Shown here piece by piece: positions 18,581 to 28,007 of a stretch of 64,000 nucleotides of DNA. Every line of letters starts with the position of its first letter. Position 1 is the stretch's first letter. The translations under genes and the position numbers were made by a program. The DNA is taken from assembly GCF_011758565.1 (NCBI RefSeq), contig NZ_JAAMOX010000001.1, positions 1,713,838-1,777,837 of the forward strand, written 5' to 3'. The stretch comes from Lysinibacter cavernae. Lineage in GTDB: Bacteria; Actinomycetota; Actinomycetes; Actinomycetales; Microbacteriaceae. The notes under the pieces are model-generated. The model worked only from the letters and a program-made list of their open reading frames with translations, did not search any database and was not told the DNA's origin.

Positions 18581-19444
18581 TTATTGCGGCGCGGTGAGAA
18601 TGTGCCGCACTGCGTCACCCGCCAGCTTGGCCACGTCAAACGCAACGAGCGGCCCTCCCCCGCTCGACAGTGTTGCCGCGAGCGAATGAACGGTTACGGC
18701 CGCTGCGGCGATTGGCACGAGCGTTTCGGGGTCGTCGCGGATGCGCTGGGCATTGGTCGCAACGAGGGCCCCGAGGATGCCTGCCAACACGTCGCCTGTT
18801 CCCGCGGTGGCAAGCCACGACGGAGCGGCTGGCATCCGGTAGTCGAGCCCTCCTGGGCTGCAGATCGTGGTGTTGCTGCCATTGAGCAGCACCGTGCATC
18901 CGGTCGCACTGGCGGCGAGCGATGCCGCGGCTGCCGGCTCCCCGAGCACTTGCTCAACGGAGACATCGTGTCCGAGCGCGCCAAGAAGACGGCTCAGCTC
19001 ACGCCCGTGTGGCGTCAGGATTCCGGGGCCCCGCAATTCGCCAACCCTTCCGAGTGCGCCAGCATCAAGCACGCAGGGGATTCCGGAGGCGAGGGCTGAC
19101 GACATCGCCTCGTCTTGCCAGAGGTCGAGGTGTGCGGGGTCTATTCCAGACCCAAGCAACCACGCCGACGAGCGGCCGGCCCCAATGACGATCTCTGGTC
19201 GCTTGGCCAGCACCGCTTCGCCGACGGCAGCTGGGCCACAGTAGCGCAGCATCCCGAGTCCGGTTCGGAGCGCCGCTTCGACCCCGAGAACCGCGGCCCC
19301 CGGGTACTGAGTCGAGCCGGTGACCACTCCGAGCACGCCTCGCGAGTATTTATCGTCGGTCGCGGACGGGATGACAATCGAGTCAGCCGCGTTCGCGAGC
19401 TCGGCGAGCGGCCCAGTTGCGGTGTGAATCGTTCCGAGTGTCAT
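18581..19444 (-). CDS. nnrD: ADP-dependent (S)-NAD(P)H-hydrate dehydratase
   Basis: A 287-residue protein of the ribokinase-like YjeF C-terminal family. KYSRGVLGVVTGSTQYPGAAVLG (about 32-54) and the anion-hole loop ATAGTGDVLAGILGAL (about 213-228, catalytic Asp) are diagnostic; LTPHGRELSRLLG in the middle also fits. The enzyme repairs hydrated NADH and NADPH using ADP. In many bacteria it is fused to the NnrE epimerase; here it stands alone, and no epimerase domain is visible. Confidence 0.9.
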   Translation of the reverse strand: MTLGTIHTATGPLAELANAADSIVIPSATDDKYSRGVLGVVTGSTQYPGAAVLGVEAALRTGLGMLRYCGPAAVGEAVLAKRPEIVIGAGRSSAWLLGSGIDPAHLDLWQDEAMSSALASGIPCVLDAGALGRVGELRGPGILTPHGRELSRLLGALGHDVSVEQVLGEPAAAASLAASATGCTVLLNGSNTTICSPGGLDYRMPAAPSWLATAGTGDVLAGILGALVATNAQRIRDDPETLVPIAAAAVTVHSLAATLSSGGGPLVAFDVAKLAGDAVRHILTAPQ

Positions 19445-19767
19445 TGGCGGCGCCGGTCAGTCATGTTCAGAGCCTAGCCGCCGCGATCACAGCTGACCAG
19501 ATTTGTGCGCGAGGAGAGCGTCGACTGAGCCGCGGAAAAACAGGTTTTTTTACGGTTTTTAAAACAAAACAAAGGCATGTGAATTATTGGGACGATCGTC
19601 CTAAACCTGTGTTATTGTTTTCGCAGAGCGGCGAAGATGACTTCGTCGTGTTAGGGAAGCGCCAGCAGAACACGCGGCGCAACGATCGTCATACGAACGG
19701 CAGTATCGCTTAGGGGCATCTGCCGGGGTTCGTTTGGCGCGCAATTTTGCGGAAACGAGGGACTGCG
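19445..19767 (+). promoter_or_regulatory. Upstream control region of the pilus operon
   Basis: No gene is evident in these 323 bp. The part 19540-19625 is very AT-rich for this genome. A perfect 12-bp palindrome GGACGATCGTCC lies at 19590-19601 and its 8-bp core ACGATCGT recurs at 19682-19689, 90 bp downstream. These could be paired operator sites, for example for the TetR protein encoded after the sortase (inference). The gene starts after CGAGGGACTGCG. Confidence 0.4.
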
Positions 19768-22700
19768 GTGGCCAAACGGGCCTTGACTCGCGCGAGCTTT
19801 GCCAAGCACCAGGCAGCCGTGCCGCAATTTGGCTGGCGTTCGTTCAGCCGACTCGCAGTACCCTTCCTCTCGCTCCTTGGAGTTCTCGCGCTCCTCGTTG
19901 TCACCGTGCCACCAACGCAGGCAGCAATGGGCGATTACTCGGTCAGCATCACGGCCCCCGAAACGGCGCTCCTCAGCGAAGGCGTAACCTATACCGTCAC
20001 CACCGTGGCTGAGGCAACCACGATAAATCCCGCCGCAGGGGTTGTCCTCACCTCTGTGCTCAGCGAAGGACTCACCTTCGATCCAACCTCCGTTGAAACG
20101 GGCAGCAGCTCTCCGGTCCAATCGGTGAGCTACGACGAGGGCACCCGGACCGTGACCTTTGTCATGAAGCCACTGGCCCAGCCAATCACCTCATTTTCGT
20201 TCGCAACGCTCGCCGTCGACAACACAACAAAGAGCGATGCGACGGTTCTGACAACGACGATTCGGGGCTCCGCCTCGACAAATGGGGTTTCGCCCCCGGA
20301 CGACTCAGCAGCAACCAAGGTAACGGGCAATTACGACTACTCCCCCATCAAATACGCCTCGTCGCTCATCAACTCCGACAACCGGCTCGTCACCTACACG
20401 TTCAACGTTCGGACCGAGATCTCGCACGGAGGGGTGAATACCTTCTCAACAACGGCCCAACGTATCATGGATACCCTGCCAGCCGGGAGCCAGCTCGTCG
20501 CCACGTCGTCCGGCTTCGGAACGTGGACAACCGACATCGCAACCGGCGCGACGGCATCCTCAGACTGGACCGCAACCTGGCAACACGACGGTAACTACGG
20601 CCCCGACCGCTTCCTGCTCGCCCCAATAAACACCATCTGGTTACAGGTCCGCTACCCAGACACGGCCGAGTTCCCAGAGGGAAGCAGGCCTCCCGTTAAC
20701 ACCGCGGAACTGTTCACGCTCCCCGTCGACGGCATAGCCACAGACCCGCTCGCCTGGCGTCAACACACGATCGAGGCATCCAGATATGCAAGCGACCAGG
20801 GGCCGCAGTTTGGCACGGTAGACGCTCCCGTCTTTGGCCTGCTCAAAGTGTCGGGGCAGGACACCTCATCCGCAGGCGACCTGTATCGCGAATACAGCAC
20901 CATCGCGTCCTTTGCCGACGGCGGAACCGGCGAGCAACTCGCAAGCTGGACGATCGAAGACTCCGCGTCCAAACACGGCAACGCCGAGTTCTGGGGACAC
21001 ATGGAGGTGCGCAGAGTAGCGGTCGAACCAAACCCAGCCCTCGAAGCCGCCAACGTTCCGTACACCGTGGAATATCGCACTGCGCCAGTGAGCAATCCTG
21101 TGGGTGAAAGCGCATGGAAGACCGTTGGCCAGGGCCTGAGCGGCTCTGGCACTCCACAAACGTTCAATTCCGGCAGCGGCAACGTCGAGGTGCTCTTCAA
21201 CGTTGACGGTTCCCTTTACTACGACGATCCGGGATGGGTGATCGAGACGATTCCCGTTGGCACCGTCATCACCGGATGGCGTGTGCAGCTCGGCTCGACA
21301 TCGGCCACCGTGAGCAGCGGTTCGCAAGCGAGCATCCGCACCTCCTACATCCCCACCTATACGTCCTTTGTTGACGGCTCAACATCCGCGGAGCCGCTCA
21401 CCAATATCGCGACCGCAAACGGCATCCTCGCCAACGGCATCGCGGTTGACACCATCGAGTCGGCAATGAAACAGACCTTCATCGACTCCGCCTACGTCGT
21501 GACCAACATCTGGGCGCCGCCGTCGCTCCGCGTCAACGGTTCTGGCGAATATATCGCCGGCATCTCAAACATGAACACCAATACCACCTACCACGGGGGA
21601 ACGCTCTCGGTTGTGCTGCCGTACGGGGTCCTCTACGACGCGGATACCGGCGTGACCAGGCACAACGACACCGTCTCAGTGACGGGCGACCCTGTCCCCA
21701 ACATCGGAAGCGGAGCAACGGTGACAACGTCGTGGGTTCCAGGCCCATTTGGAGACCAGCAGGTGGTGACCATCACCGTTGACGAACTGCCAAGTATGAG
21801 GCCGGTCGGCGAAGCGAGCAACCGTTGGATCGAGCACGGCGGGTTCCAATACGTCATCCCCGTTGTCGCCATCGTGGATGCCTACCGAGAAGACGATACG
21901 GTCGTTGAGGTCGAGAGCTGGGCGTTCGCAAACGACCCTGCCCACGCCGGAGCCCCTGCAATCGGCTACGCGCCCAAGTTCAGCGCCGACGTCCACGATT
22001 TTGACCCAAACCGCACGTCGATCGCGAAGGCGGTTGCCAATAGCCAGATCACGATTGCCGGCGATTTGATCATCTCGAAGACCTCAGGAGCCACAAACGA
22101 CCCCGCCGGTCACTGGGGCCTTGGCACAACCGTGCCGGTTGGCACCGCCGCGTACTGGAAAATCGCGGTGCAGAATATCCTCCCCGACGCCGTGACCTCA
22201 GCGGTCTTCTTTGACCGGCTCCCCCACGTTGCCGATTCGCGAGGTTCGGAGTTTAACACAACGCTTGCCGGGCCAATTCAGGGGTTGCCTCCCGGGGCCA
22301 CCGCCCAGTATTCGAAGGATGCCACAACCGCGTCCAACGGGACCTGGAGCAACGACCCAACAGACGCGGTCGCCTTCAAGATACTGCTTGGCAAGCTCGC
22401 CGAATCCGAATCTTTTGAGGTGATCGTTCCGACCTCGGTGCCGCGAGGGACAGCCGACGGCGCAATCATCACAAACGACGTTTCGGCTACCGCGAACTAC
22501 CACGGCGACATCATCCCGTTCCACTCGAATGAAGCACAAATCAACGCGGTTGACGCGAGCATTACGCTTGCCAAGACGGGTACGCTCGTTGGCTCGCTGA
22601 CCGAAAACCCGCTGGTCCGCTGGACGTTCACGGTTACCAATACCGGTGTCCACCAGCTGTCCTCGCTTGAAATCATCGACAGCCTTCCCGGCATCGGGCC

Positions 22701-23670
22701 AATAGCGTGGGGCACGTGGCCGGGCGCAGCCGATGCCCTCGACCCTGGCGAATCGGTGACCGCCACGGCGGACTCGCTGCTGACCGAGGCCCAGATCGCC
22801 GACGGCACCCTGCGAAACACCGCGACGGCTGCTGGAACAACCGCAGACGGAATTCGTGTCGTTTCAGAGGAAGCCACCGCCGTTGTCAGTTGGAAATCAA
22901 CGCTGACGCTCGTCAAACAGGTCTCGTTCGGCTCAGCATCGCCAACCGATTGGACCCTCAGCGCCTCAGGGGTGGCCGGTGCCCTCGCCGGTCCAAGCGG
23001 CACAACCGGTTCTCCAGAGGCGAGCGCTTCGGTGACGCCAGGCACCACCTATTCGCTGTCAGAGCAGGGAAGCCAAAACACCTACCAACAGGTCGGAGCG
23101 TGGGCCTGCGCCGATAGCCTCGGAAATACCGTCGCCGTGGCAAGCGGCGTTGTGACCATCCCAATGCAACGCGATGTCACCTGCACCGTGACAAACGCGA
23201 CCGCGCAGCTCATCCTGCTCAAGCACGTCGCCGATGCCAAGCTCGACCCCGCCGATTGGCAGATCGTAGCGACCCCACGGGCGAACGCCGTCGGGCTGCC
23301 AACCGTCGCGGCCATTGGTGCAGAACACAACGCGCTGACCAACACGTTCGAGGTACTCCCCGGTCATCCGTATGACCTCACCGAGGAATCAATTCACCCC
23401 TCCGGCACGATTGCCTATCGCATGCTGTCTCTCGAGCGTCAAAACCCGGATGGCAGCTGGAGCCAGGTCGACCCTGGCCAGCCAGCAGTCGTTTCGGTTG
23501 GCACAACGGAGGTGTACCGCTTTGTCAACGACACCATCCCATCGGTCACACTCCCCCTCACGGGAGGCGCGAGTGTTGACGCGTTCCTGATCGCAGGTGC
23601 CGGCATCCTCGCGTCCGCAATCACCGCAGCGCTTGTGTATCAGCGGCGACGACGGATGCCACGTTCCTAA
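19768..23670 (+). CDS. Large LPxTG-anchored surface protein, probable pilus tip/ancillary protein
   Basis: GTG 19768 is preferred over TTG 19747 because GAGGGA lies 5 nt upstream; 1300 residues. A basic n-region is followed by a hydrophobic export segment (LAVPFLSLLGVLALLVVTV) cleaved after a TQA-A site. The long middle consists of beta-rich DUF11/isopeptide-type domains. Near residue 940-1060 a DUF11 unit reads ASITLAKTGTLVGSL; then two prealbumin-like units (STLTLVKQVSFGSAS, AQLILLKHVADAKLD) contain cysteines. The C-terminus is a full sorting signal: LPLTG, hydrophobic helix, then QRRRRMPRS. It precedes the major pilin by 54 bp and shares its operon, so a tip adhesin joined to the pilus by the class C sortase is the best reading. 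Confidence 0.85.
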   Translation: MAKRALTRASFAKHQAAVPQFGWRSFSRLAVPFLSLLGVLALLVVTVPPTQAAMGDYSVSITAPETALLSEGVTYTVTTVAEATTINPAAGVVLTSVLSEGLTFDPTSVETGSSSPVQSVSYDEGTRTVTFVMKPLAQPITSFSFATLAVDNTTKSDATVLTTTIRGSASTNGVSPPDDSAATKVTGNYDYSPIKYASSLINSDNRLVTYTFNVRTEISHGGVNTFSTTAQRIMDTLPAGSQLVATSSGFGTWTTDIATGATASSDWTATWQHDGNYGPDRFLLAPINTIWLQVRYPDTAEFPEGSRPPVNTAELFTLPVDGIATDPLAWRQHTIEASRYASDQGPQFGTVDAPVFGLLKVSGQDTSSAGDLYREYSTIASFADGGTGEQLASWTIEDSASKHGNAEFWGHMEVRRVAVEPNPALEAANVPYTVEYRTAPVSNPVGESAWKTVGQGLSGSGTPQTFNSGSGNVEVLFNVDGSLYYDDPGWVIETIPVGTVITGWRVQLGSTSATVSSGSQASIRTSYIPTYTSFVDGSTSAEPLTNIATANGILANGIAVDTIESAMKQTFIDSAYVVTNIWAPPSLRVNGSGEYIAGISNMNTNTTYHGGTLSVVLPYGVLYDADTGVTRHNDTVSVTGDPVPNIGSGATVTTSWVPGPFGDQQVVTITVDELPSMRPVGEASNRWIEHGGFQYVIPVVAIVDAYREDDTVVEVESWAFANDPAHAGAPAIGYAPKFSADVHDFDPNRTSIAKAVANSQITIAGDLIISKTSGATNDPAGHWGLGTTVPVGTAAYWKIAVQNILPDAVTSAVFFDRLPHVADSRGSEFNTTLAGPIQGLPPGATAQYSKDATTASNGTWSNDPTDAVAFKILLGKLAESESFEVIVPTSVPRGTADGAIITNDVSATANYHGDIIPFHSNEAQINAVDASITLAKTGTLVGSLTENPLVRWTFTVTNTGVHQLSSLEIIDSLPGIGPIAWGTWPGAADALDPGESVTATADSLLTEAQIADGTLRNTATAAGTTADGIRVVSEEATAVVSWKSTLTLVKQVSFGSASPTDWTLSASGVAGALAGPSGTTGSPEASASVTPGTTYSLSEQGSQNTYQQVGAWACADSLGNTVAVASGVVTIPMQRDVTCTVTNATAQLILLKHVADAKLDPADWQIVATPRANAVGLPTVAAIGAEHNALTNTFEVLPGHPYDLTEESIHPSGTIAYRMLSLERQNPDGSWSQVDPGQPAVVSVGTTEVYRFVNDTIPSVTLPLTGGASVDAFLIAGAGILASAITAALVYQRRRRMPRS

Positions 23671-23724
23671 CCAGTTTTGTCCCCCATCCATACCCTCCAC
23701 CCCCTCTTAAGGAGAAGGAAAATA

Positions 23725-25140
23725 ATGAAAAAAACGATCACACGGCGCATAACCGCCGTCATCGGTGCCACGGCGCTCGGCGTCTTGAGCGCGGTGTCGC
23801 TCGCTCTTCCGGCCTCTGCCGTTGGTCCGGATCTTGACCCAAACGCCTCTGGTTCAATCACCATTCACAAGTACGAGCAGCCACTCACCAATGGCGCTCC
23901 TGCCGATGGTACGGAGCAGACGGTTCCTGCAACCCACGTCCCGATTGACGGCGTTGTGTTTAGCATCACGCCGGTAACTGGCGTCGACCTGACAACTAAC
24001 GCCGGCTGGACAACGGCGAAGACCCTGTCTGAGGCGCTTGCCGCAGACCCTCTCGCGCTGCCAACGCCGCTTGGTACGCCGCAGACGCTCCCGGCCACGG
24101 TTGGTGGCGACACCACGATTGGCAGCCTCCCCCTCGGCCTCTACCTGGTGCAAGAGGTATCGGCACCCGCCAACGTCGTATCAAAGGCAGCCCCGTTCCT
24201 CGTCACGGTTCCGCTCCCAACAACCGGCGCTGCTGCAGACTGGAACTACAACATCCACGTCTACCCGAAGAACGCTGTTGCTGGCACGCCAACAAAGTCG
24301 GTTGACGACAGCGGCAAATTTGCCCTCGGCTCAACCGTGACCTGGACCGTTGGTTCAACCGTTCCGGTCTTCGCAGATCGCGCAGAGCTCGTGTCATACG
24401 TCATCACGGATACGCTCGACAGCCGTCTGAGCTACACAGCCCCCGCGCGCATCTCGCTCGACGGAACCGCGCTGTCGGCGGCCGATGTGACCATTTCGAC
24501 GACCAACCCCGTCACTGTCACCTTCACCCCCACCGGCCTCGACAAGCTCATGGCCGCACCAAACGGTGCGCTCTCGCTCGAAATCGATACGGTTGTCACC
24601 GGCACCGGCTCGATCGTGAACACCGCCCTCGTGAACGTAAACGGCATCGAGTCCGAAACCAACCCGGCAACAACATCTTGGGTTCCCGTAGAAATCACCA
24701 AGGTTGACGGCGACAACCAGGCGCCCCTCGCCGGTGCCGTCTTCGCCGTCTACACCACACAGACCGGCGGAACGGCCTTGAGCTTCCCCGGTGGCATCAC
24801 CGAGTTCACGAGCGACTCAACCGGAAAAATCACGATTCCCGGCCTCAAGGCCGGCGAGGTGTACTGGCTCGAAGAGGTCACCGCCCCGACCGGCTACTTC
24901 GGTCTCGGCGAGCGCGTTCGTGTCCCAGGTTCTGGAACGCTGGCAGCGGTTCCCGGAGTGAACACCGGCGAACTTGTGACCTACACGCAGACCGTCGCCA
25001 ACGACAAGATCCCAGCGTGGATGCTTCCGCTCACCGGTAGCACGGGAACGCTGCTCTTCGCCCTCGGCGGAGGCGCTCTCGTCGCGGTAGCCATTGGCGC
25101 TGCGCTGGTTGTGAGCCGCAAGAAGAAGGCTCTTGCGTAA
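23725..25140 (+). CDS. SpaH/EbpB-family LPxTG-anchored major pilin
   Basis: ATG 23725 follows AAGGAGAAGGAAA; an upstream in-frame ATG at 23677 is ignored. The 471-residue protein has a signal peptide (1-32, LPASA), a pilin motif with the polymerising lysine (NIHVYPKN, 176-183, Lys182), an E-box (YWLEEVTAPTGY, 380-391) whose glutamate promotes isopeptide bond formation, and the sorting signal LPLTG at 434-438 followed by a hydrophobic helix and SRKKKALA. This is the classic backbone pilin of Gram-positive sortase-assembled pili: sortase links the threonine of LPLTG to the lysine of the next subunit. The pilin is followed by a hairpin and the class C sortase. Confidence 0.95.
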   Translation: MKKTITRRITAVIGATALGVLSAVSLALPASAVGPDLDPNASGSITIHKYEQPLTNGAPADGTEQTVPATHVPIDGVVFSITPVTGVDLTTNAGWTTAKTLSEALAADPLALPTPLGTPQTLPATVGGDTTIGSLPLGLYLVQEVSAPANVVSKAAPFLVTVPLPTTGAAADWNYNIHVYPKNAVAGTPTKSVDDSGKFALGSTVTWTVGSTVPVFADRAELVSYVITDTLDSRLSYTAPARISLDGTALSAADVTISTTNPVTVTFTPTGLDKLMAAPNGALSLEIDTVVTGTGSIVNTALVNVNGIESETNPATTSWVPVEITKVDGDNQAPLAGAVFAVYTTQTGGTALSFPGGITEFTSDSTGKITIPGLKAGEVYWLEEVTAPTGYFGLGERVRVPGSGTLAAVPGVNTGELVTYTQTVANDKIPAWMLPLTGSTGTLLFALGGGALVAVAIGAALVVSRKKKALA

Positions 25141-25178
25141 CTCACACTGAGTCCCATGGCGTCTGCGATGGGCTCCTG

Positions 25179-25216
25179 AGGGTGGTGGAATCGACGGTTG
25201 TCGGTTCCACCACCCT
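25179..25216 (+). terminator. Strong hairpin between major pilin and sortase genes
   Basis: AGGGTGGTGGAA (25179-25190) pairs perfectly with TTCCACCACCCT (25205-25216). The 14-nt loop holds an inner CGAC/GTCG stem. No T-run follows. It may cut transcription partly, or protect the 3' end of the pilin message, so that pilin is made in excess of sortase (inference). Confidence 0.6.
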
Positions 25217-25252
25217 TCAGTACGTTCAACACTTCAACAGGATCGAAGAACC

Positions 25253-26470
25253 GTGACCGCAACGGAAGCGCTGGCCACCTCAGCGGTGAGCGCAGGGCGT
25301 CGAGCGCGTTGGCGTTTCCCAGTAGGCCCCAGCGTGATCGCGGCGATATGCCTCCTTGGCGTCGCCGTCCTGCTCTACCCAACAGCCGCGTCTTGGCTGA
25401 CGCAGTATGAACAGTCCCAGCGCATCGTGGCGCTGTCTGACCAGGTTCGCAACATGTCTCCCGAAAACCGTTCACAGGCCGTCGAGAAGGCCGTTGCGTA
25501 TAACGCGTCGCTCAACGGCAGCGCCGCGGTTACCGCTGGCGAACGACTGCCGCAGGCCGAGTCGCCCGGCGACCCTGAAGATCAGAACTACAACGAGCTG
25601 CTTGCCGCTGACGCAAGCGGGCTCATCGGAAGAATCAAAATCCCCGTCATTGATGCCGACCTTCCGATCTATCACGGAACAAGCGATCAGACCCTCCGCG
25701 AGGGCATCGGTCATTTACAGGGAACCGCCCTCCCCGTTGGCGGCGAGAGCACCCACTCGGTCCTCACCGGTCACCGAGGGCTCGCCGACGCGACGATGTT
25801 TACTCACCTTGACCAGGTCGCCGAGGGTGACACCTTCACAATCGAGGTGTTTGGCGAGGTGCTCACCTACCAAGTCGTCACAACGCAGGTTGTTGAACCG
25901 GAAGAGACGGAAACACTTCATGCTCAGCGAGGCAAAGACCTCATCACGCTCGTCACGTGCACACCGCTTGGCATCAATAGTCACCGTATCTTGGTCACTG
26001 GCGAACGGATTGAGCCGACTCCCCCAGAGGATCTCGCACAGGCAGGGAAGCGGCCCGACGTTCCAGGCTTCGCCTGGTGGGTAGTTGGCCTTGCCGGAGC
26101 GCTCCTGCTCACCGGTGGGTACGTTTGGTACTCTGGGCGGCCGGTTAGCCCGGGGCGCAAAGCAAACCATTCCAAAGGTTTCATTCCCGATGACCTAGGA
26201 ATGTCCAGCCGCGACGGCCATAATGAGGATGATGACTACCTCGGACCCTCTCGGCGGACGCCGACCACAGCAGGTCAGGGCGCAGCGCACCAGGCAGCGG
26301 ATCATCGCAGCGGCAGCCTCAGCATTCGCAACGAACGGCTACGCAGGAGCGAGCATCGGGGCTATCGCCGATTCACTTGGGATGACCAAAGGCGCGCTTG
26401 GGTACCACTTCGCGACGAAGGAGCTCCTCGCTCAAGCGGTAGCGAACGAAGCGCTGCACGAGATGAGTGA
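25253..26470 (+). CDS. Class C sortase (pilin polymerase) with unusually long C-terminal tail
   Basis: A 405-residue protein. Membrane segments lie at about 24-43 and 274-293, the two-anchor layout of class C pilus sortases. The catalytic triad is visible: His174 (LTGHRG), Cys236 (TLVTCTPLG) and Arg245 (NSHRILVTG). A DPED segment near 107-110 may be the lid. Its substrates should be the LPLTG proteins encoded upstream. The odd part is the tail of about 112 residues after the second membrane segment; from residue about 324 it is read in a different frame through the first 80 codons of the TetR gene. The stop codon of the ancestral gene may have been lost. Confidence 0.92.
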   Translation: MTATEALATSAVSAGRRARWRFPVGPSVIAAICLLGVAVLLYPTAASWLTQYEQSQRIVALSDQVRNMSPENRSQAVEKAVAYNASLNGSAAVTAGERLPQAESPGDPEDQNYNELLAADASGLIGRIKIPVIDADLPIYHGTSDQTLREGIGHLQGTALPVGGESTHSVLTGHRGLADATMFTHLDQVAEGDTFTIEVFGEVLTYQVVTTQVVEPEETETLHAQRGKDLITLVTCTPLGINSHRILVTGERIEPTPPEDLAQAGKRPDVPGFAWWVVGLAGALLLTGGYVWYSGRPVSPGRKANHSKGFIPDDLGMSSRDGHNEDDDYLGPSRRTPTTAGQGAAHQAADHRSGSLSIRNERLRRSEHRGYRRFTWDDQRRAWVPLRDEGAPRSSGSERSAARDE

Positions 26471-26933
26471 CATCGCCAGCCAGGGATTCGACACAGCCGC
26501 GACTGCCGTCGTCGTCTCCCCAGACGACCCGCTCGCCACGATCGTCAGATTTGCGCTCAGCGTTGGGTACCGGTACATCCACGATGTGCCAACACGCGCG
26601 GTCAACCGGCTGCTCGACGAATCGATTCACCTTCCGCTCGGCATCCCGGCGCCCTACGTCGATTGGATTCAGCTTGCCGAGCATTTGCTGCGTCAGGCGA
26701 TCGCCCTCGGGCAGCTTCACAACACCATCGACCCCGCAAAGCAGGCTGTGACACTCGTGGCAGGGATGACGGGCATCCAGCGCCTCTCGGAGCTCCTCGA
26801 CGAACGCGACCTCGTCTTGGAACGCGTCGCCGAAATGCTCACCGTCGTGTTCTCAGGGATGGGCGCGGCAAACGCCAACGACCTCGTCGGTCGCGTCGCC
26901 GCCGAACCCGGTCCTGCTCAGTTGCTTCGCTGA
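26223..26933 (+). CDS. TetR-family transcriptional regulator
   Basis: The N-terminal helix-turn-helix is clear: RQRIIAAAASAFATNGYAGASIGAIADSLGMTKGALGYHFATKELLAQAV. The remainder is a helical ligand domain; the pattern is closest to the actinobacterial ScbR/ArpA-like (gamma-butyrolactone receptor) branch, but the ligand is unknown. Three ATGs in frame (26223, 26229, 26232) are possible starts and none has a strong ribosome site. The 5' 248 bases overlap the sortase frame in another phase, so translation may depend on sortase translation. A role in control of the pilus locus is plausible from position only. It is convergent with the CNNM genes, 24 bp away. Confidence 0.85.
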   Translation: MRMMTTSDPLGGRRPQQVRAQRTRQRIIAAAASAFATNGYAGASIGAIADSLGMTKGALGYHFATKELLAQAVANEALHEMSDIASQGFDTAATAVVVSPDDPLATIVRFALSVGYRYIHDVPTRAVNRLLDESIHLPLGIPAPYVDWIQLAEHLLRQAIALGQLHNTIDPAKQAVTLVAGMTGIQRLSELLDERDLVLERVAEMLTVVFSGMGAANANDLVGRVAAEPGPAQLLR

Positions 26934-26957
26934 GCTGCGGACCGCCCTGAGCCACCG

Positions 26958-28007
26958 CTACGCGAAGCGCCCTCGCCGAGTCGCATCGTGCACTTCGCCA
27001 ACGAGTTCCTCCACGATGTCTTCGAGGAAGAGCACACCCTTCGTATTGCCCTCAGCGTCAAACGAGCGGGCAAGGTGTGCACCGGTGCGCTGCATCTTGG
27101 CAAGCGCATCCTCGAGGTCGGTCGACTCGTAGAGCGACACCATCTGCCGGACGCGCTTGGCGGGGATGGGGTCGTCGAGCTCGTCCTCGTCAAGGTCGAT
27201 GATGTCTTTCAGGTGCACGTAGCCGCTCGGCTCACCCTCGGCGTCAACCAGCACGTAGCGTGAGAAACCGTGCTTGGTGACCGCGTTTTCGACGTCGCGG
27301 GGCGTTGCCGTTTGCTCTGGCAGCGTCACGAGCGCACCGAGCGAAAGCGCAACATCGGCCACCGACTTCTCGGTGAACTCAAACGCGGCGGTCAGCGCGC
27401 CAGTGGTGTCCTCAAGCACGCCCTCCCTCGTTGACTGGTTCACAATCGTTGCGACCTCGTCGAGGGTGTAGGTGCTCGTCGCCTCATCTTTCGGCTCAAC
27501 CTTGAAGAGGCGAAGGATGCTGTTGGCAATCCAGTTGAGCATCACGATGACGGGCTTAAACACGTTGGCAACAAACACAAGCGGCGGCGCGAGCAGCAGC
27601 ACCGCGCGGTCGGGAAGCGAGAACGACATGTTCTTCGGGATCATCTCACCAAACACCACGTGCAGGTACGAGACCGCAAGCAGCGTAATGATGAAGGCCA
27701 CCGTGCTGACGACCTCAACCGACCAGCCGGTGAGCTCAAGCGGCACCGCGAGCAGGTGGTGGATAGCCGGCTCCGAAACGTTCAGGATGAGCAGCGAACA
27801 CACCGTGATGCCAAGCTGACTCGTCGCGAGCATCAGAGTGGCGTGCTCCATGGCGTACAGCGCCGTTTTGGCGCTTCGCTTTCCGGCCTCGGCGAGTGGC
27901 TCGATCTGCGAGCGGCGTGCAGAGATCACGGCGAACTCGGCACCAACAAAGAAGGCGTTTGCGATAAGCAGCACAAACAGCCACGCTATTCCGGCCCAAT
28001 CACTCAT
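26958..28007 (-). CDS. CNNM/CorC-type hemolysin-family transporter (DUF21 + CBS)
   Basis: A 349-residue protein. Residues about 1-190 form the DUF21/CNNM membrane domain with four hydrophobic segments and the conserved FFVGAEFAVISARRSQIE and FGEMIPKNMSFS motifs. Residues about 210-340 hold a CBS pair (YVLVDAEGEPSGYVHLKDIID and FLEDIVEELVGEVHD). No C-terminal CorC_HlyC domain remains, unlike the upstream paralogue. The family is linked to Mg2+ or other divalent cation export; the old name hemolysin is misleading. Its start overlaps the upstream paralogue's stop by 8 nt, so the two are co-translated and may form a heteromer. Confidence 0.9.
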   Translation of the reverse strand: MSDWAGIAWLFVLLIANAFFVGAEFAVISARRSQIEPLAEAGKRSAKTALYAMEHATLMLATSQLGITVCSLLILNVSEPAIHHLLAVPLELTGWSVEVVSTVAFIITLLAVSYLHVVFGEMIPKNMSFSLPDRAVLLLAPPLVFVANVFKPVIVMLNWIANSILRLFKVEPKDEATSTYTLDEVATIVNQSTREGVLEDTTGALTAAFEFTEKSVADVALSLGALVTLPEQTATPRDVENAVTKHGFSRYVLVDAEGEPSGYVHLKDIIDLDEDELDDPIPAKRVRQMVSLYESTDLEDALAKMQRTGAHLARSFDAEGNTKGVLFLEDIVEELVGEVHDATRRGRFA

